Of a DNA stretch of 36,605 nucleotides, positions 15,724 to 24,127 are shown in pieces (position 1 is the first letter of the stretch; every line of letters starts with the position of its first letter). The translations under genes and the position numbers were made by a program. Under the pieces are notes generated by a model. The model saw only the letters and a program-made list of their open reading frames with translations. It ran no database searches and was not told where the DNA came from. Source of the DNA: Chloroflexota bacterium (lineage in GTDB: Bacteria; Chloroflexota; Anaerolineae; Anaerolineales; UBA11858); the NCBI GenBank assembly GCA_016865865.1, contig VGOC01000025.1, forward strand, positions 1 to 36,605, read 5' to 3'.

Positions 15724-17934
15724 ATGAACCTGTCCTCACGCTTTTCCTTGTTGGGGAAAGGCATATATTTGCGGCCGCGCCAGACCAGTATTCGCAGCCG
15801 CGTCACCTATGGGGTCATTGTGCTGGTCATCGTGACGGTGATTCTTGGGGGACTACCTGCCATTGGAATCGCCTGGTTTCAATTGGATCGCCAACTGCGA
15901 TTTCATGTCCAAGATACCCAGTTAGCGACGCAGGCGCTCTACGTGGCCGAGCAGGAACAGTTGCTTAAATTGGCCGCCCTGGTAGCGGAGCGTCCCACCC
16001 TATGTACCCTCCTTCGGAGCGACGATGTGGAACAGTTGACCGGCTATTTGGAAACGCTGCGACAGGAAACAGCCGCCGATGCGCTCGTCGTCGTGAGCGG
16101 CGGCCAACAAATCATTGTGTCGAGCCGGGCTGACGTGCCGACGCCGGATACGTTATTGGATGACCGCCAATTGCCCTTTACCGATTTCATCCTTCTGGAG
16201 AACCCGCCCCAACTGGGCATCTTTTCCATCAGTGAGTTGGGAGCGGCAACTTCATGTGGGCAGGATACGACAGGGCAGGTGATCGTCTTGCAGGTGCTGG
16301 ATAGTGATTTCATGCGCCAATTAGCCGAGCACACCGGCCTGGAACAAAGCCTGATTATCGGCGAGAATCGCGTTGCCACCAGCCTGGATAATGCTCCAGA
16401 TTGGCCGCTCAATCCAGAGGCTGCTGAACTGGTGATTCGCACGCAAACCTCCTGTTGCACAACGGGCGCCAGCGAGGAAAAGACCTACTATGTCGGCCTG
16501 GTGCCATTGGTAGATCATCAGGGTTCCGTGATCGCACTCAGTGAGACGGCGCTGCCGAGGGACGCAATCCATCGCAATATGATCTACGCCATCACTCTGA
16601 TGTTTGGGACCAGCGTATTGGTTGCCGCGGGCAGCGCCATCCTGGCAACGGTGCTGGCGCGCCGCGTCACTCAACCTCTGAGCGCCTTGAGCGAGGCTGC
16701 CCGGCAAATGAGCGTCGGCGCTCTGGAAACCCCAATTCCCATCCAAAGCGGATATATCGAGATCGATGAGCTAGCCAGCCAGTTGGATCGTTCACGACGT
16801 CATTTAGCGCAGATAATTCAGGTCACCCGGCGTGAATTGAAGCGCATCACTCTGCTATTGGGCGCGACTCGGGAGGGCATGATTACCCTGGATGAGAATG
16901 GCCTGGTGACCTGGTTCAATCTCGAAGCCAGGCAGATTTTAGGATATTCGGCCGCCGATCTCTGGCGCAAGCACTGCGACCAGGTTTTCCGCCCTGCGCC
17001 CGGCGAGGCTGCTTCCCTGAACCAGATTTTCCAACCACCGGAGAGGCAATTGCCGCCCGCGCGGTTGACCATCCTCGACGCTTACGACCACCCTATCACT
17101 CTGGCAGTTTCCACCTCCTGGCTGGAATATGATCTCCCGAGGGAGCCACGGCGTGAGCGGATTCTGTTGATCCGTGAGGTCAGTGAAGAGGAAGCTATCA
17201 ATCGGCTGCGCACCGAATTCCTGGCCAATGTAGCCCATGAATTCCGCACTCCTCTGACCGGCATCTCCGCCGCCACCGAATTGCTCGAAGATGAGAGTTC
17301 CAGCCTGACGCCGGAAGAAGTGACCTCCCTGGCGAATACAGTTCGCCTGAGCGCTACACACTTGCAGACTCTGGTGGATAACCTGTTAGAAAGCGTTCTG
17401 ATCGATGCAGATTGTTTTCGATTGCGCCGTCGTCCCTTCACGCTCGCGGATGAATTACGCATCGCCACCGAGATGATGTCCCCCCTGCTCAGACGCCGCC
17501 AACAACAGCTCAGCGTGGAGGTGCCCGACAACCTGCCCACCCTATGGGCCGATCCTGACCGACTAAGACAGGCGTTGGTCAACCTGCTGCAAAATGCCAG
17601 CAAGTTCAGCCCGAAAGGAACTCAGATCACGCTTGCAGTCGAGGTGGAGAATAGTTGGATCACCCTTGCTGTCCTCGATGCCGGGCCTGGCCTGCCGGCT
17701 GAGCGCTTTTCCAATCTGTTCGATCGCTTTTGGGTGGGGGATCAACCGCGTGGGGCGCAATACGGGATCGGCTTTGGTTTGCCCATCGTCAAAGCAATCG
17801 TGGATGCGCACGGAGGACGAGTCGGCGCAGAAAATCGCGCTGAGGGCGGCGCCAGGGTTTGGTTTTCCCTGCCGATTCGGCTGGACGAAGATTCCCATAA
17901 CGGTCGTTTCAGGGTTGAAGGAAATCTCTCGTGA
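15724..17934 (+). CDS. Membrane sensor histidine kinase (HAMP-PAS-HisKA-HATPase)
   Basis: This 736-residue kinase has a first membrane helix at about 29-53 and an extracytoplasmic sensor domain of about 230 residues with few recognisable motifs. The second helix is at about 285-308 (MFGTSVLVAAGSAILATVLA), followed by HAMP (about 308-360) and PAS (about 375-490). HisKA has phospho-acceptor H505 in NVAHEFRTPL. The HATPase carries the N box (LVNLLQNASKF), G1 (DAGPGL) and G2 (GIGFGLPIVKAI). The ATG at 15724 has its AAAGG too close; an in-frame TTG at 15769 with GGGGAAAGG is an alternative. It overlaps the response regulator gene by four bases. The signal is unknown. Confidence 0.92.
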   Translation: MNLSSRFSLLGKGIYLRPRQTSIRSRVTYGVIVLVIVTVILGGLPAIGIAWFQLDRQLRFHVQDTQLATQALYVAEQEQLLKLAALVAERPTLCTLLRSDDVEQLTGYLETLRQETAADALVVVSGGQQIIVSSRADVPTPDTLLDDRQLPFTDFILLENPPQLGIFSISELGAATSCGQDTTGQVIVLQVLDSDFMRQLAEHTGLEQSLIIGENRVATSLDNAPDWPLNPEAAELVIRTQTSCCTTGASEEKTYYVGLVPLVDHQGSVIALSETALPRDAIHRNMIYAITLMFGTSVLVAAGSAILATVLARRVTQPLSALSEAARQMSVGALETPIPIQSGYIEIDELASQLDRSRRHLAQIIQVTRRELKRITLLLGATREGMITLDENGLVTWFNLEARQILGYSAADLWRKHCDQVFRPAPGEAASLNQIFQPPERQLPPARLTILDAYDHPITLAVSTSWLEYDLPREPRRERILLIREVSEEEAINRLRTEFLANVAHEFRTPLTGISAATELLEDESSSLTPEEVTSLANTVRLSATHLQTLVDNLLESVLIDADCFRLRRRPFTLADELRIATEMMSPLLRRRQQQLSVEVPDNLPTLWADPDRLRQALVNLLQNASKFSPKGTQITLAVEVENSWITLAVLDAGPGLPAERFSNLFDRFWVGDQPRGAQYGIGFGLPIVKAIVDAHGGRVGAENRAEGGARVWFSLPIRLDEDSHNGRFRVEGNLS

Positions 17935-18617
17935 CCAAAATCCTCATCGTGGACGATGATTTGGCGTTGGCGGATGTGTTGGCCTTCACATTGCGGCGGT
18001 CCGGCTTCGAAGTCGTTCTGGCCCATGATGGCCGTGAAGCCCTGGAGCAGTATGACCGGGAGCATCCCGATTTGATCGTGCTCGATTGGACGCTGCCTCA
18101 CATGGACGGGCTGAGCGTCTGCTCGAAGGTGCGCGCGGAGTCGAATGTCCCTATCGTCATGCTGACCGTGCGTTACTCCGATGACGATGTGGTCGCCGCT
18201 CTGGAAGCCGGCGCCGACGAATACATCACCAAACCCTTCAGCCCGCGCCAGTTGGTTGCGCGCCTGCAGGCGGTTCTGCGAAGAGCCATCGGGGAGCCGC
18301 AAGAGATTTTAAGCGCTGGAGCGCTCACCCTGGATGTGGAACGCCGCCAGGCCAATTGGAAGGGCGGCTCTCCGATACACCTTACGCCCCTGGAAACGCG
18401 CCTGTTGCAGGCGCTGTTGCAGAACGTCGGGCATGTCCTGAGCGTCGAAAGCCTGATTGTGTGCGTCTGGGGACCGGAGGGTGCAACCTCCGATATGCTC
18501 AAACAATTGATCTACCGCCTGCGCAGAAAGATCGAACCTGATCCTGCTGCTCCCACATTGATCAATACGATCCCTTTCGCAGGATATGTGTTGAATCTAC
18601 CTGCAGACTCTCCATGA
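17931..18617 (+). CDS. OmpR/PhoB-family response regulator
   Basis: This 228-residue regulator has a receiver domain at 1-120 with acidic pocket D8-D10, phospho-acceptor D52 (LIVLDWTLPHMDG), the switch residue in MLTVR and the lysine in ITKPFSP. A winged-helix DNA-binding domain (about 130-225) ends with GYVLNLPADSP. The start is GTG, overlapping the kinase stop codon as GTGA, so the two are translationally coupled partners. Target genes are unknown; the focA region just downstream and the operon upstream are both possible. Confidence 0.94.
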   Translation: MTKILIVDDDLALADVLAFTLRRSGFEVVLAHDGREALEQYDREHPDLIVLDWTLPHMDGLSVCSKVRAESNVPIVMLTVRYSDDDVVAALEAGADEYITKPFSPRQLVARLQAVLRRAIGEPQEILSAGALTLDVERRQANWKGGSPIHLTPLETRLLQALLQNVGHVLSVESLIVCVWGPEGATSDMLKQLIYRLRRKIEPDPAAPTLINTIPFAGYVLNLPADSP

Positions 18618-18719
18618 CTAACTTTTCGCTTTTTGTTACTCCTTTGTGACGGTCAGACAATAGCTTTCGTTACCCGCAGCCGCTATACTGGAAAATAGTT
18701 AGCACTTTTACCCAGACAA

Positions 18720-18866
18720 GTCACCCTGAGGAAGCGTCTTTTGCGACCGAAGGGTCTCATGGTTACCAAGCGAGGAGATTCTTCGCCGCTGAAAGCCTAC
18801 CCTTAGCGTTTGCCTGAGTGCTCACGCCGAAGGCTTGCGAAGGGAATGTCAGCGGCTCAGAATGAC
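18720..18866. repeat. Dispersed intergenic repeat with terminal inverted words
   Basis: The stretch opens with GTCACCCTGAG and closes with CTCAGAATGAC, near-complementary ends. Between them are words such as CGAAGGGTCTCATGGTTACC and GAGATTCTTCGCCGC. This vocabulary is familiar from high-copy intergenic repeats in environmental bacterial genomes (my recollection, not a search). The ORF-track start at 18810 lies inside it and is not a real start. Confidence 0.5.
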
Positions 18867-18899
18867 ACCTTGACTAAGAAGGTAGTGGAGGTGGCTGCC

Positions 18900-19496
18900 A
18901 TGACTACGACGATTTCCGAAGGACGCGTGAAGCGGTTATGCAATTACTCGATTGCCAGCGCTGACATGTACTATTCTGCCTTGGAGCAGCGTGACGTTTA
19001 TGTGCGGGAAAGCCCTCAAGAGGGGCTTCGCTTATGGGGTGAAACCCCCAGCGGAGGTCCCGCCACATCTGTAGATTTGTGCCAGGTGCTTCTGGAGTAT
19101 GCTATGTACTGCCGATCGTGGTGCGGTATGCCCGAAGCATCCTATCGAATGAAGAATTTCGGGGAACGGTTGGGCCACGACCTGGCAATATTCCTGGAAG
19201 AGAGCACCCCTGTCAGGTTGGCAGACAATCCTGGCGTCTGCGCTTTAGAAGCCGTGGTGGAGGCGATGAATGCCTATCTCGTTATCGAGCGGGTTGGCCC
19301 CGAACTACACTTCATCATCGCCGATTGCGCGTTATACGAAGCCGCCGAGCGCACCGGCCTGCGAAATGTGGAATTAGCGCAGTTGGGCCTCAATGCCCTG
19401 TGCCAGAGTCTCATCCATACGATAGACCCGCACCTGGTTTTGACCGCTCCTACCGAGATTCACCCAAGACCCTTTTTTTCGGTACTGGCACCATAG
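18900..19496 (+). CDS. Conserved-looking protein of unknown function, Cys-rich
   Basis: I do not recognise this family. The start at 18900 (MTTTISEG) is chosen because GGAGG lies suitably upstream and the longer ORF runs into a repeat. It gives 198 residues with seven or so cysteines (RLCNYS, DLCQVLLEYAMYCRSWCGM, GVCALE, IADCALYEAAE, NALCQSL). A C-terminal segment reads LHFIIADCALYEAAERTGLR. No membrane helix or signal peptide is visible. It is followed 48 bases later by focA and sits after the two-component pair. The FHIxxCxxxEAAExTGL-type segment resembles small metal- or ligand-binding sensors, but this is only an impression. Confidence 0.6.
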   Translation: MTTTISEGRVKRLCNYSIASADMYYSALEQRDVYVRESPQEGLRLWGETPSGGPATSVDLCQVLLEYAMYCRSWCGMPEASYRMKNFGERLGHDLAIFLEESTPVRLADNPGVCALEAVVEAMNAYLVIERVGPELHFIIADCALYEAAERTGLRNVELAQLGLNALCQSLIHTIDPHLVLTAPTEIHPRPFFSVLAP

Positions 19497-19544
19497 TATG
19501 CCGTCTAATCCCACCCCAACCCGAATAAGGAGAATCTCAACGTT

Positions 19545-20387
19545 ATGAATGAACTACGAATTGACGCCTTGTTGCCTGCCGAAATGGCCCGGCGCGCAGA
19601 ATACATTGGCGTTCGTAAAACGGAAACGCCGATGTTGCGCATGTTTGCCCTGGCGTTGCTGGCAGGCGCGTTCATCGCGATGGGGGCGATCTTTGCCACC
19701 ATCCTTGCCACTGGCGCGAGCGGGGCATTGACATTTGGAGTCACCAAGCTTCTGGTGGGGTTGGTGTTTTGCCTCGGCCTGATCCTGGTGATCGTGGGCG
19801 GCGCAGAACTCTTTACCGGCAACAACCTGATCGTGATGGCCTGGGCCAGCGGCAAAGTCACCACCCGCGCCCTGCTGCGCAATTGGGTGATCGTCTACCT
19901 GGGCAACTTTATCGGCTCCGTGGGAACCGCGATCCTGGTCTTCCTGAGCAAACAATACACGTTTGGAGGCGGGAGCGTGGGAACGACCATGCTCGGTATC
20001 GCTCATAGCAAGGTCGGCCTTGGCTTTGTACAGGCAATTGTCCTGGGCATCCTGTGCAACGCCCTGGTCTGCCTGGCCGTGTGGCTGACCTTCAGCGCCC
20101 GCAGCACGGTGGACAAAATTGCCGCTATCATCTTTCCGATCAGTGCTTTCGTGGCAGCGGGCTTCGAACACTGCATCGCCAACATGTACTTCGTGCCGGT
20201 CGCTCTCTTCGTCAAACATTTCGACCCCGTCTTTACTGCCAGCACGGGCATGGATCTTACCAACCTCACCTGGGGCACATTTCTCATCAATAATCTGTTG
20301 CCGGTAACCATTGGAAATGTCATTGGCGGTTCGTTGTTTGTCGCCGGCATCTATTGGGTGATTTTCCTGCGTGGCGCAGAAGAATAA
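19545..20387 (+). CDS. Formate/nitrite transporter family channel (FocA/NirC type)
   Basis: This 280-residue membrane protein has six hydrophobic helices. The family signatures are visible: GAFIAMGAIF in helix 1, GGAELFTGNNL at the first broken helix, GILCNALVCLAVWL, and AAGFEHCIANMYFVP at the second broken helix. These proteins conduct formate, nitrite or hydrosulfide across the cytoplasmic membrane. Formate is the best guess because this window also encodes a formate dehydrogenase and CODH/ACS. AAGGAGA lies about 11 bases before the ATG. A stand-alone RAM-domain gene follows within 25 bases. Confidence 0.93.
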   Translation: MNELRIDALLPAEMARRAEYIGVRKTETPMLRMFALALLAGAFIAMGAIFATILATGASGALTFGVTKLLVGLVFCLGLILVIVGGAELFTGNNLIVMAWASGKVTTRALLRNWVIVYLGNFIGSVGTAILVFLSKQYTFGGGSVGTTMLGIAHSKVGLGFVQAIVLGILCNALVCLAVWLTFSARSTVDKIAAIIFPISAFVAAGFEHCIANMYFVPVALFVKHFDPVFTASTGMDLTNLTWGTFLINNLLPVTIGNVIGGSLFVAGIYWVIFLRGAEE

Positions 20388-20411
20388 GTATCGTTGAGAA
20401 AGGAAAAAATA

Positions 20412-20645
20412 ATGAAAGCCTATGTCTTGATCAATGTTCGTACAGGAGAGATGGGGCAAGTCGTCCGCCAACTAAAGCGTGTCACTGGCGTCCTGGAAGC
20501 CAGCATGACTTTTGGCCCGTATGACGCTGTTGCCATCATCGAAGCTGAAGATGTGAAAGCCCTCGGCAAGATCATCTACAGCCAGATTCAACCTATCCCT
20601 GGCATCGTGGATACTCTCACCTGCCTGGCTGTCGAAATGGAATAA
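20412..20645 (+). CDS. Stand-alone Lrp/AsnC effector (RAM) domain protein
   Basis: From the ATG at 20412 this is a 77-residue protein; the ORF track's TTG start at 20394 precedes the ribosome binding sequence. It matches the Lrp/AsnC ligand-binding half: MKAYVLINVRTG, a VTGVLEASMTFGPYDAVAIIEAED core and a PGIVDTLTCLAVEM final strand. There is no helix-turn-helix, so it does not bind DNA alone. Such domains bind small molecules (often amino acids) and form ring-like oligomers. It follows focA closely and ends just before a terminator, so it probably belongs to the focA transcript. Confidence 0.88.
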   Translation: MKAYVLINVRTGEMGQVVRQLKRVTGVLEASMTFGPYDAVAIIEAEDVKALGKIIYSQIQPIPGIVDTLTCLAVEME

Positions 20646-20676
20646 CCATCGAAGCCATCGAATAATAAAGAAAGGC

Positions 20677-20685
20677 TGATATAAT
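20677..20685 (+). promoter_or_regulatory. Extended -10 element (TGATATAAT)
   Basis: This is a perfect TATAAT with the TGn extension, upstream of the DUF3786 gene. The same nine bases occur at 26311 and 28712 ahead of other genes. No -35 box is evident. The terminator hairpin overlaps the expected start site, so its use is uncertain. Confidence 0.4.
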
Positions 20686-20688
20686 TCG

Positions 20689-20732
20689 GAGGGTCGTTGC
20701 GCTGTTCGGTATGCAACGATCCTCTGATTTTT
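20689..20732 (+). terminator. Hairpin with T-run after focA-RAM genes
   Basis: GAGGGTCGTTGC (20689-20700) pairs with GCAACGATCCTC (20713-20724, one G-U pair) and is followed by TGATTTTT. It fits a Rho-independent terminator, 43 bases after the RAM-domain stop codon. Confidence 0.65.
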
Positions 20733-20747
20733 AAGCGTGAACAAGGC

Positions 20748-21401
20748 ATGATGGCAGAAGAAACCCGCTGGCTTTTAGGCGACACACCGAATCCCTTGGG
20801 AGATCGTGCGGATGAGATCCGCGCCGAACTGCGCGGCCGCGAGCCTTATGATCTGGCCAACCGAACGGGGGCGATCTACACCCCAACAGGAGATTCGGGA
20901 GGGGAGTTCAAGTTGGCTCTGTGGGGCCGCGAGGTGATTTTCAGCTTTCCGGATTGCACGGCGAAAGACGCCCTCACCGGGGAAGTACTGAATACTTTCG
21001 ACCAGACCCTGGTGCTCTACTATTTCCATCTCTCCGATGGCGCTCCTCAGGATGGGAGATGGATCGCCTTCTCCGAACTGCCTGACGGCAAGTTCTACGC
21101 CCAGGCCTACGAAGGATATACCGGGCAGGAGTTGACGAAGACCTTTGGCAGTGACTTGCAAGCCTTCATCGAAGCGGCTGAGAAGCTGGGCGGACGGAGA
21201 GAATTCTTCGGCAATATCGCTTATTCCTACCAGGTCTTGCCGCGCCTGGCGATTATGGTGGTCTGCTGGTTGGGCGACGAGGATTTCCCTGCCTCGTATC
21301 GCATCCTCTTCGACGCCGCCGCCAGTCATCACCTGACCACCGACGGCTGCGCCATCCTGGGTAGCACACTGGCGAGGAAGTTGATAAAAGCAAAAAGATG
21401 A
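20748..21401 (+). CDS. DUF3786-family protein
   Basis: The start is one of two adjacent ATGs (20748 or 20751), giving 217 residues; the ORF track's TTG lies in the terminator hairpin. The sequence has the look of DUF3786: an early GAIYTPTGDSGGEFKLALWGREVIFSFPD block, LYYFHLSDGAPQDGRWIAFSELPDGKFY in the middle, and LPRLAIMVVCWLGDEDFPAS near the end. The function is unknown; from memory the family occurs near CODH/ACS genes in anaerobes. Here it lies upstream of two CooC genes and overlaps the toxin-antitoxin pair by ATGA. A role in nickel or corrinoid enzyme assembly is inference. Confidence 0.75.
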   Translation: MMAEETRWLLGDTPNPLGDRADEIRAELRGREPYDLANRTGAIYTPTGDSGGEFKLALWGREVIFSFPDCTAKDALTGEVLNTFDQTLVLYYFHLSDGAPQDGRWIAFSELPDGKFYAQAYEGYTGQELTKTFGSDLQAFIEAAEKLGGRREFFGNIAYSYQVLPRLAIMVVCWLGDEDFPASYRILFDAAASHHLTTDGCAILGSTLARKLIKAKR

Positions 21402-21838
21402 CAAAGCTTCAAAACGAGATTAAGCAAAAAAAGAAAAAACTCGAAACGATATTATCCGAACATCACGTTGTATTGGCTTATCTTTATGGTTCACAGGCTC
21501 GTGGTGAAGCCGGTTCCCTCTCAGATGTAGATATTGCCGTATTGTTTGCAGAAGAACTTACTGAAAAGGAACGTTTTCAGCACGTGCTGCAATTGATTGG
21601 CGAACTTGGACAAACTTTTCGTCGCGATGACGTTTCCGTTGTAGATTTAGCCGAAGCCTCGCCCTTATTGCGTCATCGGGTATATTACGAAGGCCGTTTG
21701 TTATACTGCGCCAGCGAAACGCAGCGTATTCATTTCGAGGTTACCGCGCTGCGAGATTATGTTGATACACAACCACTACGCAGGCTCAAAAAGAAGTATG
21801 TCACGAAACGATTCGCAGAACCGGAGCGTAAAAAATGA
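21398..21838 (+). CDS. mntA: MntA-type nucleotidyltransferase antitoxin
   Basis: This 146-residue minimal nucleotidyltransferase carries the GSX10DXD active site (YGSQARGEAGSLSDVDIAVLF). MntA proteins neutralise HepT RNase toxins by transferring AMP groups to them. The gene overlaps DUF3786 upstream and hepT downstream by ATGA junctions, so all three are translationally coupled. Base composition is visibly more AT-rich than the neighbouring cooC and CODH genes, which suggests later acquisition. The C-terminal tail is very basic (LKKKYVTKRFAEPERKK). Confidence 0.88.
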   Translation: MTKLQNEIKQKKKKLETILSEHHVVLAYLYGSQARGEAGSLSDVDIAVLFAEELTEKERFQHVLQLIGELGQTFRRDDVSVVDLAEASPLLRHRVYYEGRLLYCASETQRIHFEVTALRDYVDTQPLRRLKKKYVTKRFAEPERKK

Positions 21839-22269
21839 TGGTAGATGTCGAAGCAGTGATCGAACGTCTCGAAGCTTTGGATGCCTACATCGCTGAATTA
21901 GAACATTTCGCCGGGTATTCTTTGAAAAGCCTGAGCGATGACTTCGTGAAATACCGGGCTGTTCAACGCAGTTTACAATTAGCGGCTCAGGCAGTGATTG
22001 ATATTGCGACGCATGTCATTGCCGCGGATTTCGATCACCGTGTGCAGGATTATCGCCAGGCTCTCATAGCCCTCGGCAGTGTTGGGGTGCTGACACCGGA
22101 ATTTGCGGAACGCCTGGCTCCCCTGGCAGGTTTTCGCAATATTTTGGTGCATGAATATCTGGCGGTTGATCCTGAGAAACTTTACTCAGCGTTGACCGAT
22201 AGCTTGGATGATCTTCGTGTGTTCGGGCAGCAAATTGCTCTTTACATACAACAAAGCGGTTCGCAGTGA
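21835..22269 (+). CDS. hepT: HepT-type RNase toxin
   Basis: This 144-residue all-helical HEPN protein carries the catalytic RX4HXY motif (RNILVHEY, about residues 101-108). The tyrosine is the residue that MntA modifies in studied systems. It starts at ATGATG overlapping the mntA stop, and ends before a large hairpin terminator. The pair forms a complete type VII toxin-antitoxin module inserted between DUF3786 and the CooC genes. Confidence 0.88.
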   Translation: MMVDVEAVIERLEALDAYIAELEHFAGYSLKSLSDDFVKYRAVQRSLQLAAQAVIDIATHVIAADFDHRVQDYRQALIALGSVGVLTPEFAERLAPLAGFRNILVHEYLAVDPEKLYSALTDSLDDLRVFGQQIALYIQQSGSQ

Positions 22270-22288
22270 CACACGGGAGAAGGAGTCT

Positions 22289-22397
22289 ACTGAAAAAACT
22301 ACGAGTAGAGGATTCGGGGCGGCATATATGGGGGTGCGTGCGCAGCACGCACCCCCATATATGCCGCCCCGCCCCCTCGTTCAGGAGTTTTTTCAGT
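22289..22397. terminator. Large two-part palindrome/terminator between hepT and cooC
   Basis: A perfect 26-bp inner stem (22316-22341 with 22345-22370, loop GCA) is enclosed by a 12-bp outer stem, ACTGAAAAAACT (22289-22300) with AGTTTTTTCAGT (22386-22397). The T-run suits termination on either strand. The architecture parallels the palindrome at 15381-15492, though the sequence differs. Confidence 0.75.
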
Positions 22398-22417
22398 GAA
22401 CTCATCAAGGAGAGTCA

Positions 22418-23197
22418 ATGAAATTAGCCATTAGTGGTAAAGGCGGTGTGGGAAAGACGACCCTGGCGGCGCTCTTGGCGCAAGCCTACGCCGACATAGG
22501 CCGCGAGGTATTAGCGGTAGACGCCGATCCTTCGCCGTGCCTGGCGGGGGCATTGGGCTTCCCCGATGAACTGCGGGCGCGGCTCAAGCCCATCGCCGAA
22601 ATGGACGCCTTGATCGAGGAGCGCACCGGCGCCAAACCGGGCACGGTAGGCGGTTTCTTCACCCTCAACCCGCGTGTTGACGATATCCCCGAACGCTTCA
22701 GCGTGGTGCATCGCGGGGTGCGCCTGCTGGAAAGCGGCTCTGTGGATTTGGGTGGGTCGGGTTGCATCTGCCCAGAGGCGGCCATGCTCAAGACGCTCTT
22801 CACGCACCTGCTCTTCCGAAAGGACGATGTGCTCATCCTGGACATGTACGCCGGGGTCGAGCACCTGGGCCGCGCCACGGTGGATTTCGTGGACGCGATG
22901 ATCATCGTCGTCGAGCCGACCCGCCGCAGCCTGGGCACCGCACGACAAATCAAGAAGCTGGCAAACGACATCGGGCTGGATCGCCTCTGGCTGGTCGGGA
23001 ACAAGGTGCGCAATCGGGACGAGTCAGATTTTCTCGAATCAGAATCACCTGGAATTCCAGTCCTGGGCTTCCTGCCTGCGGATTTGGGAGTCCAAGAGGC
23101 CGATCGTTTGGGCATCCCCGTTTACGATCACGTGTCATCTTTAAAGGGTTCAGCGGAAAAAATGGCGGAGAGGTTGAGTGAGGAGTCAGGGTGTTAG
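22418..23197 (+). CDS. cooC: CooC-type nickel-insertion ATPase
   Basis: This 259-residue MinD/SIMIBI-class ATPase begins with the deviant Walker A loop (SGKGGVGKTTLA, residues 6-17), has the VDADPSP switch, and the CXC metal site C116-I-C118 (GSGCICPE), near the equivalent of C112/C114 in CooC1 of Carboxydothermus. It hydrolyses ATP to load nickel into the CODH C cluster. AAGGAGAG precedes the ATG. A second paralogue follows 66 bases later. Length and motifs are typical. Which of the two serves CODH and which ACS is inferred from motif flavour only. Confidence 0.92.
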   Translation: MKLAISGKGGVGKTTLAALLAQAYADIGREVLAVDADPSPCLAGALGFPDELRARLKPIAEMDALIEERTGAKPGTVGGFFTLNPRVDDIPERFSVVHRGVRLLESGSVDLGGSGCICPEAAMLKTLFTHLLFRKDDVLILDMYAGVEHLGRATVDFVDAMIIVVEPTRRSLGTARQIKKLANDIGLDRLWLVGNKVRNRDESDFLESESPGIPVLGFLPADLGVQEADRLGIPVYDHVSSLKGSAEKMAERLSEESGC

Positions 23198-23224
23198 GAG
23201 GGTAGGAGTTAGGCATCCTAACAC
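23191..23224. repeat. Inverted repeat between the two CooC genes
   Basis: GTGTTAGGA (23191-23199, including the cooC stop codon) pairs with TCCTAACAC (23216-23224). Variants of the word TTAGG recur through the spacer, which allows alternative stems. Confidence 0.55.
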
Positions 23225-23263
23225 CTAACCCGCAACTCCAAACTTACATACACGGAGTGTTCT

Positions 23264-24052
23264 ATGACAACAACCATCGCATTAGCCGGCAAAGGCGGTG
23301 TGGGTAAAACCACCGTGGCCGGTATGGTTATCAAATACCTGGCTCAGACGCAAACGGGCGCCATCCTGGGCATTGATGCCGACCCCAGCAGCAACCTGAA
23401 TATGGTATTAGGCCTGGATTTGGAATGGACGGTGGGCGACATCCGCGAGGACATGTTGACCCAGGTGCGAAATTCCCTGATGCAATCTGGCGCGGCGATG
23501 GGGTCGCTGCCCGGCGGCGTAACAAAAGCCGAACACCTGGATTTCGAAATCCGCTCATCGCTGGCGGAAGGCGACCATTTCGACTTGATCGCCATGGGCC
23601 GTGGCGAGGGGCCGGGTTGCTACTGCGCTGTCAATCATAATCTTCGGGAAGTGATTGACGCCATCGGCGGCGGCTACCATTATGTGGTGATTGACAACGA
23701 AGCCGGCATGGAGCACCTCAGCCGCCGCACGACGCGCAATGTGGATCATTTGCTGGTGGTCAGCGATCCTACGCAGCGCGGCATCATTACCGCCGAGCGC
23801 ATCGCCGCCATACGGGATGAGCTGGACATTGATATCGAGAACACCTACTTGATCTTGAACCGGCTTTCTGGAGAAATGCCAGCCCCCTTGCAGGAGCGCA
23901 TCGCCAAAATGGATATTCCGCTTCTGGGCGTGATCCCAGCCAGCGCTGAATTGGCCGAGTTCGAGTTCGATGGCCGCCCTCTGGTGGAATTGGGCGATGA
24001 ATCGCCGGTTTATCTGGCAGTCGTGAGGATGATGGAGAAAGTTTTGGGGTGA
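23264..24052 (+). CDS. acsF: CooC/AcsF-type ATPase, second paralogue
   Basis: The protein has 262 residues, with Walker A AGKGGVGKTTVAG, IDADPSSNL and a CXC site C119-Y-C121 in GRGEGPGCYCAVN. That last block is the pattern I associate with AcsF, the maturation ATPase of acetyl-CoA synthase, more than with CooC1. It would load nickel into the AcsB A-cluster. It shares the locus with cooC and a downstream hemerythrin. The two paralogues differ clearly outside the ATPase motifs, so this is not a recent duplication. The symbol is a best guess. Confidence 0.85.
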   Translation: MTTTIALAGKGGVGKTTVAGMVIKYLAQTQTGAILGIDADPSSNLNMVLGLDLEWTVGDIREDMLTQVRNSLMQSGAAMGSLPGGVTKAEHLDFEIRSSLAEGDHFDLIAMGRGEGPGCYCAVNHNLREVIDAIGGGYHYVVIDNEAGMEHLSRRTTRNVDHLLVVSDPTQRGIITAERIAAIRDELDIDIENTYLILNRLSGEMPAPLQERIAKMDIPLLGVIPASAELAEFEFDGRPLVELGDESPVYLAVVRMMEKVLG

Positions 24053-24127
24053 ACCTCTTCGGCGTTCGGAAATTTTCGAGGTTTTCTTCCTCGCCTGAAT
24101 TTCTCACTCTCGAAGGAGAATCATCTT

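Noticed and set aside
18810-18899. N-terminal extension of the unknown protein in the ORF track
   Set aside because: It lies largely in a dispersed repeat, and a GGAGG-preceded ATG at 18900 is a better start.
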